In this document: positions 1 to 5,012 of the stretch, in pieces | Numbering within the stretch: position 1 is the stretch's first letter | Layout of the letters: the number at the start of each line of letters is the position of its first letter | Assembly: GCA_023129815.1 (NCBI GenBank) | Contig: JAGMBH010000077.1 | Coordinates: 1-5,564, forward strand | DNA: 5,564 nt | DNA from: Dehalococcoidia bacterium | GTDB lineage: Bacteria; Chloroflexota; Dehalococcoidia; GIF9; AB-539-J10 | Reading direction: 5' to 3' | Program-made: the position numbers and the translations under genes | The notes under the pieces: model-generated | Seen by the model: the letters and a program-made list of their open reading frames with translations, nothing else | The model's database searches: none | Told to the model about the DNA's origin: nothing

Positions 1-846
1 CCCTTCTTTATCCCCGGCTTCATACCCAACATGGCAGCAGGGGAGATCTCCATCGTTTCTGGTGCTAAGGGACCGAGCCAGTGTGTAGTTACCGCCTGCG
101 CCAGTGGCAGTCATGCTATCGGTGATGCTTTCAGGCTTATTCAATATGGCGAGGCAGATGCCGTGATTGCTGGAGGGAGCGATGCCTATATTCTTCCTGT
201 AGGCGTCGCTGGACTGGCTAGGATGGGAGCCATATCTCGCAGGAATGATGAGCCAGAAAAAGCATCGCGTCCCTTTGATAAAGACCGTGATGGCTTTGTG
301 CTTGGAGAAGGTGCTGGGATTGTTATCCTGGAGGAGCTTGGCGCAGCTATGAAAAGGGGGGGTAAGATTTATGCTGAGCTTGCAGGCTTTGGTTCTAACA
401 TTGATGGTTTTCACATAACGGAGCCCGATCCAGAAAATCAAGCAAAGTGTATCAAGTTAGCTTTGAGTGAGGCTGCTATCTCGGCTGGTGATATCGATTA
501 TATCAATGCTCATGGCACATCTACTCCCCTCAATGATACATCTGAGACTAAGGCTATAAAGATTGCCTTGGGGGAACATAGCAAGGAAGTGCCTGTAAGC
601 TCCAATAAATCTATGATTGGTCATTTATTGGCCGGCGCCGGCGCCGTGGAAGCTATTTTCACTGTCCTGACTATCAGGGATGGCATAATCCCTCCTACTA
701 TAAATTATGATACCCCAGACCCTGAATGTGACTTAGACTGTGTCCCTAATGTAGCTAGAAAAGCAGAAGTGAACATTGCTCTTTCCAATTCCTTTGGCTT
801 TGGTGGAGCAAACGCTGCCCTTGTCTTCAGGAAATTCAGCGGCTAG
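1..846 (+). CDS. fabF: 3-oxoacyl-ACP synthase II, copy A (5' truncated by window edge)
   Basis: This is the C-terminal 281 residues of a type II ketosynthase, which condenses malonyl-ACP with an acyl-ACP to extend a fatty-acid chain by two carbons in the cytoplasm. The frame is open from base 1, so the ATG at 31 is an internal Met and not the start. The catalytic triad is complete: nucleophile Cys in TACASG (codon 97-99), His in NAHGTSTP (511-513) and His in NKSMIGH (622-624), with the conserved Lys at 607-609. The glycine-rich NSFGFGGAN motif lies near the C-terminus. Aligned on copy B at 5009, the full protein would be about 413 residues, the normal FabF length. One family deviation is a Ser (codon 58-60) before GAKGP, where E. 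coli FabF has Tyr and copy B has Phe. No ACP or other gene is visible upstream because the window starts here. The family call is secure; whether it serves primary fatty-acid synthesis or a specialised chain is unknown. Confidence 0.95.
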   Translation, partial: PFFIPGFIPNMAAGEISIVSGAKGPSQCVVTACASGSHAIGDAFRLIQYGEADAVIAGGSDAYILPVGVAGLARMGAISRRNDEPEKASRPFDKDRDGFVLGEGAGIVILEELGAAMKRGGKIYAELAGFGSNIDGFHITEPDPENQAKCIKLALSEAAISAGDIDYINAHGTSTPLNDTSETKAIKIALGEHSKEVPVSSNKSMIGHLLAGAGAVEAIFTVLTIRDGIIPPTINYDTPDPECDLDCVPNVARKAEVNIALSNSFGFGGANAALVFRKFSG

Positions 847-886
847 TCAGATGTGCTATCGGTTACGACTTTAGCAGTCATGGATT

Positions 887-979
887 ATCCTCCTTTGTGT
901 AAGAATTCATCTATTCAAGACTAATGGATATTACAGCGGTTGTGTAATAAAAGCGATAACAAAGGATGATTCTTTTTTT
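887..979 (+). terminator. Possible long-loop terminator after fabF copy A
   Basis: Two complementary arms lie 41 nt after the fabF stop. CTCCTTTGT-type bases at 887-898 pair with 959-970 as 11 base pairs with one mismatch (890/967), and a T-rich run (970-979) follows immediately. The arm-then-T-tract order fits a rho-independent terminator. The 60-nt gap between arms is much longer than usual, so this may be only a chance pairing beside a T-run. Confidence 0.3.
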
Positions 980-1008
980 AATAAATTTATCATCACGGCA
1001 TAGTAATC

Positions 1009-1017
1009 TGGTATAAT
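1009..1017 (+). promoter_or_regulatory. Extended -10 promoter for the tRNA-like gene
   Basis: TGG followed by TATAAT (1012-1017) is a perfect extended -10 element. It would start RNA near 1024, leaving a leader of about 8 nt before the tRNA-like sequence at 1032. No convincing TTGACA-type -35 sits at 16-18 bp, which is tolerated for extended -10 promoters. Confidence 0.55.
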
Positions 1018-1031
1018 AACTGACTGTTCTT

Positions 1032-1106
1032 GGGGCTGTAGCTTAGCTGGGAGAGCGCCTCCTCTGTATGGAGGTGGGTGGGGTTCGAATCCTCTCACCT
1101 CTACCA
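1032..1106 (+). tRNA. Degenerate tRNA: alanine-type body with UGU (Thr) anticodon, possibly a pseudo-tRNA
   Basis: A 75-nt cloverleaf can be drawn: acceptor 1032-1038/1096-1102, D arm 1041-1056, anticodon stem 1058-1062/1070-1074 (CCTCC/GGAGG, perfect), T arm 1079-1095 with loop TTCGAAT, discriminator A1103 and encoded CCA 1104-1106. The anticodon loop is TCTGTAT, so positions 34-36 read UGU, the threonine anticodon for ACA. The rest looks like tRNA-Ala: the 5' sequence GGGGCTGTAGC and a G3·U70 wobble (1034/1100), the classic alanine identity pair. Signs of decay are C instead of the near-universal U33 (1064), a C×C mismatch at 5-68 (1036/1098), a U×U mismatch at 49-65 (1079/1095), a G·U first pair and a 4-nt variable loop. 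It has a good promoter, so it may still be transcribed. A covariance-model scan could call it tRNA-Thr, tRNA-Ala-like or pseudo. Confidence 0.7.
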
Positions 1107-1266
1107 TAGTGAATAATAGATGGAGTTCCTAATCTCTCAACTACCGTCTCGCGCATTCCCTTCTTTGATAAAGCTGTGGATGAAAATGTTGCCAGAAGCT
1201 ATGCCTTGTTAGCGATGCGTAGCTACTACAACCTACTTGTGCTAACCTCAAAATCTACCTCTGCAG

Positions 1267-1307
1267 TATAGGACTCACGAGTCGAGTGAGCTAAACTAAG
1301 TCCTATA
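1267..1307. repeat. Nested palindrome
   Basis: A 9-bp outer inverted repeat, TATAGGACT (1267-1275) and AGTCCTATA (1299-1307), encloses further self-complementary bases. CTCAC (1274-1278) can pair with GTGAG (1286-1290), and GACTC (1272-1276) with GAGTC (1279-1283). These inner pairings compete with the outer arm. No T-run follows, so it is not a terminator. It could be an insertion-sequence end, a structured RNA or a protein-binding palindrome. Confidence 0.5.
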
Positions 1308-1316
1308 TACAGAGAG

Positions 1317-1347
1317 TGATGTTGGTACTATACCAAGCCTGACATCA
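1317..1347. repeat. Hairpin next to the nested palindrome
   Basis: TTGGTA (1322-1327) and TACCAA (1331-1336) form a tight 6-bp hairpin with a 3-nt loop, flanked by TGATG (1317-1321) and CATCA (1343-1347), which can extend the stem across a 6-nt bulge. It begins 10 nt after the preceding palindrome, so the pair may be one structured unit. Function unknown. Confidence 0.4.
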
Positions 1348-1371
1348 ATCAACATACGTGTCGCCAAAGCA

Positions 1372-1496
1372 CTGAAAGAATACCAAGGCTTCCTTATTTC
1401 ATTGGGGAAGTATATAATTTGAAAGGGCCTCGTTCGGCGCTGGGTTGTCGTCCATTGAATGAATTCGAGGAGTTGTTGGTAATTCAACAGAATAAG
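1372..1496 (+). pseudogene. C-terminal remnant of an IS3-family transposase (OrfB), frameshifted
   Basis: The frame at 1395-1496 reads YFIGEVYNLKGPRSALGC followed by RPLNEFEELL. This closely resembles the C-terminal signature of IS3-family OrfB proteins, which typically run FIEEVYNxKRPHSALGYRxPxEFE. The His of the usual RPHSALG is Arg here. Just upstream, in another frame, LKEYQGF (1372-1392) resembles the NEYQ/DFEEA segment that normally sits about ten residues earlier, so a deletion with frameshift at about 1393 is likely. The DDE catalytic core is absent. The frame runs on past the expected end of OrfB without a recognisable terminus. The family assignment rests on remembered motif similarity over some 35 residues. 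Confidence 0.55.
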
Positions 1497-1513
1497 GTGG
1501 TAATGTGCTACGT

Positions 1514-1538
1514 GGCTAAGCCCTCCTTAGCCCTTTTT
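1514..1538 (+). terminator. Rho-independent terminator with no intact gene upstream
   Basis: GGCTAAG (1514-1520) and CTTAGCC (1526-1532) form a perfect 7-bp stem with a 5-nt CCCTC loop, followed by C and TTTTT (1534-1538). It works only in the plus direction, since the other side has no T-run. It lies about 18 nt after the IS3 remnant and may be that element's old terminator, or may end an unrecognised RNA from 1107-1513. Confidence 0.6.
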
Positions 1539-1713
1539 GTCGAAAAACAGGAGGCTGGGTTCACAAAGATGGGCTCAATCAAGCGTGGGAATAATGCAGC
1601 AGAGCATCAATACATTTTCACAAGACAAAGACACTCACTATGTGGGAATAAGGGTGTCGGTGAAGGGTTGTTAGATAAGAGGCACTAATGGCTAAGAGGA
1701 GTAGGAAATAGGA

Positions 1714-2637
1714 ATGACAATAAATAGTGCTATAACTGGCTTTTTTAGACGCAGTTTAGACAGAGGAACAGATCTGAAGTGCAAGCTCTGTGACTCGAAA
1801 AACATAGTGAAATATGGGCAATACCAAGGTCTGCAAAGATACTTTTGTAAGGACTGTGGAAGAAAGTTTGCTGACAACGATGCCTTGCCTCATATGAAGA
1901 CACCTTCATTTCAGGTAGCCTCAGCTCTGAATATGTTTTACGAAAGAAGGTCTATCTGTGCTATTTGTCGGCATATAGAACAACAATATAGGAACTATCC
2001 TTCTACCTCTACCATCTACAGGTGGATAATTCGTTTTACTAAAGTGGCTATTGAAAAAACCAAAGCCTACAAACCAAAGGTGGGGGATGTTTGGATCGCC
2101 GCTGAAACGTCTCTAAAGATAAGAGGTGAAAAGTGGTGGATTTGGCATATAATAGACTCCAGGACTAGATTTTTGTTAGCTTCCTGCATGTCGCAGTCAC
2201 GCACCATGCAAAATTTCCAGGCGCTTATGTGGCAGGCAACTGAAAAAGCTGGCAAATTTCCACGAAGAGTTATCACGAACACACTGGAAATGTATCTAAA
2301 CAACATTGAATTGATGCTTAAAGAGGGTATGGAAGGCTGTCAACATATAGGATTTATAATTAAACCCAGCAAAGCTATGACAAAGAAGGTTAACAAACCT
2401 CTAATGCGTGGTAATAAGCTAGTACAAAAGGTGAAGAAGGAAAAGAACTCTAGGTTATTGCTAAACGGCTGCTTAGTTCATTATAACTTCTTCAAGCCCC
2501 ATAAAGATTTGAACTATTGGACTCCGGCAGAAAAAGCTGGAATTGGCTCGTCTTTCAGTGGCTGGCTATCTATAGTTGAGGGAGATAGCTTTCCAAAGCA
2601 TGGTCAGAATCTTGTAGAAGCTCGAGCACAAGGGTAG
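1714..2637 (+). CDS. DDE transposase-like protein with catalytic residues apparently lost
   Basis: The 307-residue product resembles IS6/IS240-type DDE (rve-fold) transposases. It has an N-terminal zinc ribbon (CxxC at residues 23-26 and 45-48, then GRKF), a helical DNA-binding region ending in STSTIYRWIIRFTK (97-110), the GDVWIAAET strand (124-132), WWIWHIIDSRTRFLLA (141-156), and a C-terminal VHYNFFKPH...TPAEKAGI (255-277). In active relatives, as I recall them, the first Asp lies in ADET (here A130), the second in ITD (here N189), and the third acid in an NxxERFHGTLK-type motif. That motif is not visible; its place holds a basic stretch at about 217-244. All three acids thus appear replaced. 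The ATG follows an in-frame stop at 1702-1704 and weak SD-like AGGA bases. The frame is uninterrupted. It may be a decayed transposase, a domesticated DNA-binding protein or one dependent on an active partner. No clear terminal repeats were found; a weak candidate pair lies at 1529-1551 and 2657-2679. Confidence 0.75.
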   Translation: MTINSAITGFFRRSLDRGTDLKCKLCDSKNIVKYGQYQGLQRYFCKDCGRKFADNDALPHMKTPSFQVASALNMFYERRSICAICRHIEQQYRNYPSTSTIYRWIIRFTKVAIEKTKAYKPKVGDVWIAAETSLKIRGEKWWIWHIIDSRTRFLLASCMSQSRTMQNFQALMWQATEKAGKFPRRVITNTLEMYLNNIELMLKEGMEGCQHIGFIIKPSKAMTKKVNKPLMRGNKLVQKVKKEKNSRLLLNGCLVHYNFFKPHKDLNYWTPAEKAGIGSSFSGWLSIVEGDSFPKHGQNLVEARAQG

Positions 2638-2811
2638 CAAGCTGTCGGACTACACACCAGTGTTTGGGCAAAAAGGGTTTGACCGATCCGGCAAGATGGC
2701 CCCTGTTTTGTTTTATAGCGACTTATCTTCAAACTCATTTAGTGAGCAGTAGTCTAGTGTCGAGTGAAGCCTCTTTAAATCATGAATGTCTCCACAAATA
2801 GCGTAGTCTAC

Positions 2812-2876
2812 TCTTCACAAGAGCCAGTATATCATATGTGTATTCAGTGTGAGTTCTATGTCAATACTGGTGAAGA
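2812..2876. repeat. 13-bp inverted repeat with a 6-nt bulge
   Basis: TCTTCAC (2812-2818) plus CAGTAT (2825-2830) is the exact reverse complement of ATACTGGTGAAGA (2864-2876). The only break is a 6-nt insert, AAGAGC (2819-2824), in the left arm. The loop is 33 nt and no T-run follows. This could be a decayed insertion-sequence end, a small RNA structure or an operator-like site. Confidence 0.45.
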
Positions 2877-2967
2877 TAACACGGAACCGTCGCTTTAAGG
2901 GAGAAAGCATCCAGGATAACTGCTAGGTAGACAAAGCTGACTCTGTACCGCGACAATTAACTCTCTT

Positions 2968-2984
2968 GGCCACTGTGGCCTTTT
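2968..2984 (+). terminator. Weak terminator-like hairpin upstream of the ligase
   Basis: GGCCA (2968-2972) and TGGCC (2976-2980) form a short GC-rich stem with a 3-nt loop, followed by only four Ts. It could shield the ligase promoter from upstream transcripts, but the stem and T-run are minimal. Confidence 0.3.
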
Positions 2985-3059
2985 CATATTCTCCGTACTT
3001 GGATGATGCTATATATGCCAAATCAACCAAAATGGAAAAGCCTTAGCCCCCAAATTGTA

Positions 3060-3089
3060 TTGTCTCCAGAACTAGTAGTTTTATATAAT
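3060..3089 (+). promoter_or_regulatory. Sigma-70-type promoter for the ligase-ACP-fabF cluster
   Basis: TTGTCT (3060-3065, 4 of 6 to consensus) and TATAAT (3084-3089, perfect) are separated by 18 bp. This predicts an RNA start near 3096, about 19 nt before the ligase ATG at 3115. The position directly in front of the first gene of the cluster supports it. Confidence 0.6.
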
Positions 3090-3114
3090 TGAAAGAGAAG
3101 TTTTGGAGGTGAGC

Positions 3115-4608
3115 ATGAATATCAAAGAGATGCTGGAGAAAACTGTTAGGGAGGTGCCGCAGAAAACGGCTATTGTCCTTGGCCCTGAAAGAGTTAGTTA
3201 TCAAGAATTAGACGAACGCTCCAATAGGATAGCCAACGCTCTTATGGGGCTAGGGATGAGGAAAGGTGACCATGTAGCCATTTTAATGTCTTGTACCCCT
3301 GAATGGGTCTTCAATTATTTTGGGGTGGTTAAAGCTGGAGGCAAAATCGTAATCCTTAATGCTATGCTTAAGGCGCCTGAATATGATTTCTTACTCCGTG
3401 ACTCCGATTCTACGATCTTGCTAACAGAAAAAAGTTTTTCTGAGATGCTATCTTCGATCCTCCCCAACATCCCTTTACTGAAACACGTTATCGAAGTTGA
3501 TAGCGACTCCTATGCCAAGATGATGGCTGATAGCTCTTCCGCATCACCGGTTGTTGATATAGAAGATGACGATGAGACTGCTATCATATATACCTCTGGT
3601 GTTTTAGGGAAGCAAAAGGGTGTAGTGCATACTCATACTTCGCTCATGGCAACTGCTCCCATAGTTACATCAGCTCTGGAACAAGAGAGAGACGATGTCT
3701 GTATATCTATGATTCCCTTCTTTTATGCTTTGGGGTTGGTAGCTGTTATCCTTCCTTCGTTTATGAAAGGATCTACCGTGGTAATTCTCCCCCGTTTCAC
3801 TCCCGGGAACGCTTTAGAGACCATAACGCAGGAAAAGGCGACTATACTGGTGGGCGTCCCAGCTATGTATAATGCCCTAGCCATGTTGGATGATGAGACC
3901 CTTAAGAGTTATGACCTCAGTTCCTTACGGGTGGCGCTTACTGCCGGGGCAAAAGCCTCAGCTCATCTTATGAAGGCTTTAGAGGAAAAGTTTGGCTTGA
4001 CTCTTTGTGAGATATACGGGACCACCGAGGCTCTTGCTACTACCTTTGGTGATATTCACAACCGCAAGCTGGGGACAGCGGGCAAGCCAGTTGAGGATAT
4101 CAAGATAATAGATGCCGCTGGCAAGGAAGTTCCCCAGGGTGAAATAGGAGAAATTGTTTGTCGGAGTCCTATGGTAATGAAGGAATATTATAAAGCACCT
4201 GAGCTCACAGCTCGGGTTCTTAAGGGTGGCTGGTTTTATAGTGGTGATTTAGTCCGCATAGATGAAGATGGCTATATAGACTATATAGAGAAGAAATCGT
4301 TTATCATAGTGACCTCGGCTGGAGTTAAAATTCCGCCCACAGAGGTTGAGGATGTGCTTTTAAAGCATCCCAGTGTTGCTGAAGCAGCGTATGTCGGTGT
4401 TATGGATGAGCTTAAAGGGCAAATCCCGACAGCCTTTATAGTGCTCAAGGAAGGGCAAGTTGCTACGGCAAAGGAAATACGCAACTTTTGCCGCCAGAAC
4501 CTAGCTAATTATAAGCTGCCCCATAAAATTGAGTTTGTAGAAAGCATACCCAAGACTGGCTCAGGTAAAATGGACCGGAGGCGACTCAAAGAAGGGAGGA
4601 CAGCCTGA
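3115..4608 (+). CDS. AMP-forming acyl-CoA/acyl-ACP ligase-like protein (ANL superfamily)
   Basis: Family members activate a carboxylic acid with ATP to an acyl-adenylate, then pass it to a thiol (CoA or a carrier protein). I place the start at ATG 3115, with GGAGGTGA at 3105-3112 as ribosome site. A TTG at 3103 would overlap that site and is unlikely. The length of 497 residues is normal. Visible motifs are an N-terminal PQKTAIVLGPERVSYQELDERSNR block, a P-loop YTSGVLGKQKGV (159-170), YGTTE (301-305), SGD with Asp378, and the C-terminal PKTGSGKMDRRRL with catalytic-type Lys485. Deviations matter. The P-loop normally reads TSGTTGxPKG, so both Thr and the Pro are changed. The hinge usually reads DRxKD, but here it is IEKKS (391-395), losing the ribose-binding Arg (E392) and hinge Asp (S395). 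It heads a likely operon with ACP and fabF, so the ACP is a plausible acceptor. The substrate is unknown; altered or lost activity cannot be excluded. Confidence 0.88.
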   Translation: MNIKEMLEKTVREVPQKTAIVLGPERVSYQELDERSNRIANALMGLGMRKGDHVAILMSCTPEWVFNYFGVVKAGGKIVILNAMLKAPEYDFLLRDSDSTILLTEKSFSEMLSSILPNIPLLKHVIEVDSDSYAKMMADSSSASPVVDIEDDDETAIIYTSGVLGKQKGVVHTHTSLMATAPIVTSALEQERDDVCISMIPFFYALGLVAVILPSFMKGSTVVILPRFTPGNALETITQEKATILVGVPAMYNALAMLDDETLKSYDLSSLRVALTAGAKASAHLMKALEEKFGLTLCEIYGTTEALATTFGDIHNRKLGTAGKPVEDIKIIDAAGKEVPQGEIGEIVCRSPMVMKEYYKAPELTARVLKGGWFYSGDLVRIDEDGYIDYIEKKSFIIVTSAGVKIPPTEVEDVLLKHPSVAEAAYVGVMDELKGQIPTAFIVLKEGQVATAKEIRNFCRQNLANYKLPHKIEFVESIPKTGSGKMDRRRLKEGRTA

Positions 4609-4624
4609 GGGTGTTTAAAAATAT

Positions 4625-4677
4625 AGTAGTTGCCCAATTTATTGGGCAATAAGAGCCTGATAAATCAGGCAACTACT
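4625..4677. repeat. Composite palindrome with two TAAA-loop hairpins inside a 10-bp outer repeat
   Basis: The outer arms AGTAGTTGCC (4625-4634) and GGCAACTACT (4668-4677) are perfectly complementary. Inside are TTGCCCAA/TTGGGCAA (4630-4637/4642-4649) with loop TTTA, and GCCTGA/TCAGGC (4655-4660/4665-4670) with loop TAAA. The outer helix and the two inner hairpins share bases 4630-4634 and 4668-4670, so they are alternative folds, or a three-way junction closed by AGTAG/CTACT. No T-run follows, so this is not a terminator. It looks like a dispersed palindromic (REP/MITE-like) element or a structured intercistronic RNA. Confidence 0.7.
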
Positions 4678-4682
4678 TTAGC

Positions 4683-4715
4683 CTCGTGCACGACCCTAAA
4701 GGGTCGCACTACGAG
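4683..4715. repeat. Third TAAA-loop palindrome in the same spacer
   Basis: CGACCC (4691-4696) and GGGTCG (4701-4706) form a perfect 6-bp stem with loop TAAA, extended by GTG/CAC (4686-4688/4707-4709) across a 2-nt bulge and by CTC/GAG at the base. It shares the palindrome-plus-TAAA design of the element six bases upstream, which suggests a common origin. Confidence 0.65.
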
Positions 4716-4741
4716 AATCCGGATGAGACAAAATTAAACAG

Positions 4742-4760
4742 CCTCAGCCCAGAAGTGAGG
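4742..4760 (+). promoter_or_regulatory. Hairpin that can cover the ACP ribosome-binding site
   Basis: CCTCA (4742-4746) pairs with TGAGG (4756-4760) around a 9-nt loop. The right arm carries GAGG, the best Shine-Dalgarno match for the ACP start at 4767 (6-nt spacing). Folding would hide the ribosome site, so it could tune ACP translation. The 5-bp stem is short and its effect is inferred. Confidence 0.4.
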
Positions 4761-4766
4761 TAAAAA

Positions 4767-5012
4767 ATGAGTGATGGAAATATCCTTGAAAGGTTAAAAA
4801 AGTTAATCGTAGAGCTATTGGAAGTTGAGGAAACAAAAGTAGTTCCCGAAGCCTCATTTATTGATGATCTTGGTGCTGATAGCTTAGATCTGATAGAGTT
4901 TATTACCGCAGCAGAAGATACCTTCGGGATTGAAATCCCAGACGAGGACGCGGAGAAAATACAAACCGTCCAAGACGCTCTTAATTACATCGAGTCAAAA
5001 AGTCAACAATGA
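4767..5012 (+). CDS. acpP: Acyl carrier protein
   Basis: This is an 81-residue acidic protein of normal ACP length and composition. Holo-ACP carries growing acyl chains as thioesters on 4'-phosphopantetheine in the cytoplasm. The attachment site is Ser39 in the motif LGADSLDLIEF (35-45), the classic DSL of type II fatty-acid ACPs. The helix-rich pattern and the following EDTFGIEIPDEDAEKI helix-III region are also typical. The start at 4767 is supported by GAGG at 4757-4760. Its stop overlaps the start of fabF copy B by 4 nt (ATGA, 5009-5012), so the two are almost certainly translated together. The ligase lies 158 nt upstream across a hairpin-rich spacer without a real terminator. It could be the housekeeping AcpP or a dedicated carrier for the ligase. 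The symbol reflects family, not proven role. Confidence 0.95.
   Translation: MSDGNILERLKKLIVELLEVEETKVVPEASFIDDLGADSLDLIEFITAAEDTFGIEIPDEDAEKIQTVQDALNYIESKSQQ

Larger units (their letters stand above)
1107..1713. other. 607-bp region without an intact gene: mobile-element debris
   Basis: I see no credible intact gene between the tRNA-like sequence and the transposase-like gene. The contents I can support are two adjacent palindromes (1267-1307, 1317-1347), a frameshifted IS3-family transposase tail (about 1372-1496) and a terminator hairpin (1514-1538). An open frame of 89 codons from 1419 to 1688 is mostly the read-through of that IS3 scrap into unrelated sequence and should not be called a gene. 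A short frame at 1120-1212 (30 residues) lacks a ribosome site and recognisable similarity. Confidence 0.6.
2638..3114. other. 477-bp non-coding region before the ligase gene
   Basis: No open frame of useful length or recognisable protein fragment was seen on either strand. It holds a bulged inverted repeat (2812-2876), a weak terminator-like hairpin (2968-2984) and the ligase promoter (3060-3089). The first 50 bp may include the right end of the transposon-like element (CAAAAAGGG at 2669-2677 is the reverse complement of 1531-1539). Confidence 0.55.

Noticed and set aside
629..648. GC-rich repeat of GGCGCC/GCCGGC within fabF copy A
   Set aside because: It encodes the small-residue LAGAGA loop after the catalytic His, so protein sequence explains it.
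1411..1427. TATATAATTTGAAAGGG, similar to the ligase promoter region at 3083-3096
   Set aside because: Here it encodes the EVYNLKG part of the IS3 remnant, lacks a -35, and the similarity does not extend outward.
1419..1688. Open frame of 89 codons between the tRNA-like gene and the transposase-like gene
   Set aside because: Its first 26 codons are the tail of an IS3-family transposase continuing from upstream in the same frame; the rest runs through a terminator hairpin into unrecognised sequence, and there is no ribosome-binding site.
2005..2015. 11-bp match (ACCTCTACCAT) to the 3' end of the tRNA-like gene, resembling an attachment-site duplicate
   Set aside because: It falls inside the conserved STSTIY coding region of the transposase-like gene and does not extend, so coincidence is more likely than an att site.
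2664..2700. Possible terminator after the transposase-like gene (CAAAAAGGG...CCCCTGTTTTG)
   Set aside because: Pairing needs an internal loop and a long unpaired centre; no compact stem precedes the T-rich run.
3103..3114. TTG start four codons upstream for the ligase
   Set aside because: It overlaps the GGAGGTGA ribosome site, which is ideally placed for the ATG at 3115.
4625..4677. Integron attC-like site
   Set aside because: The arms do not fit the GTTRRRY/RYYYAAC core-site consensus and there is no integrase or cassette structure.
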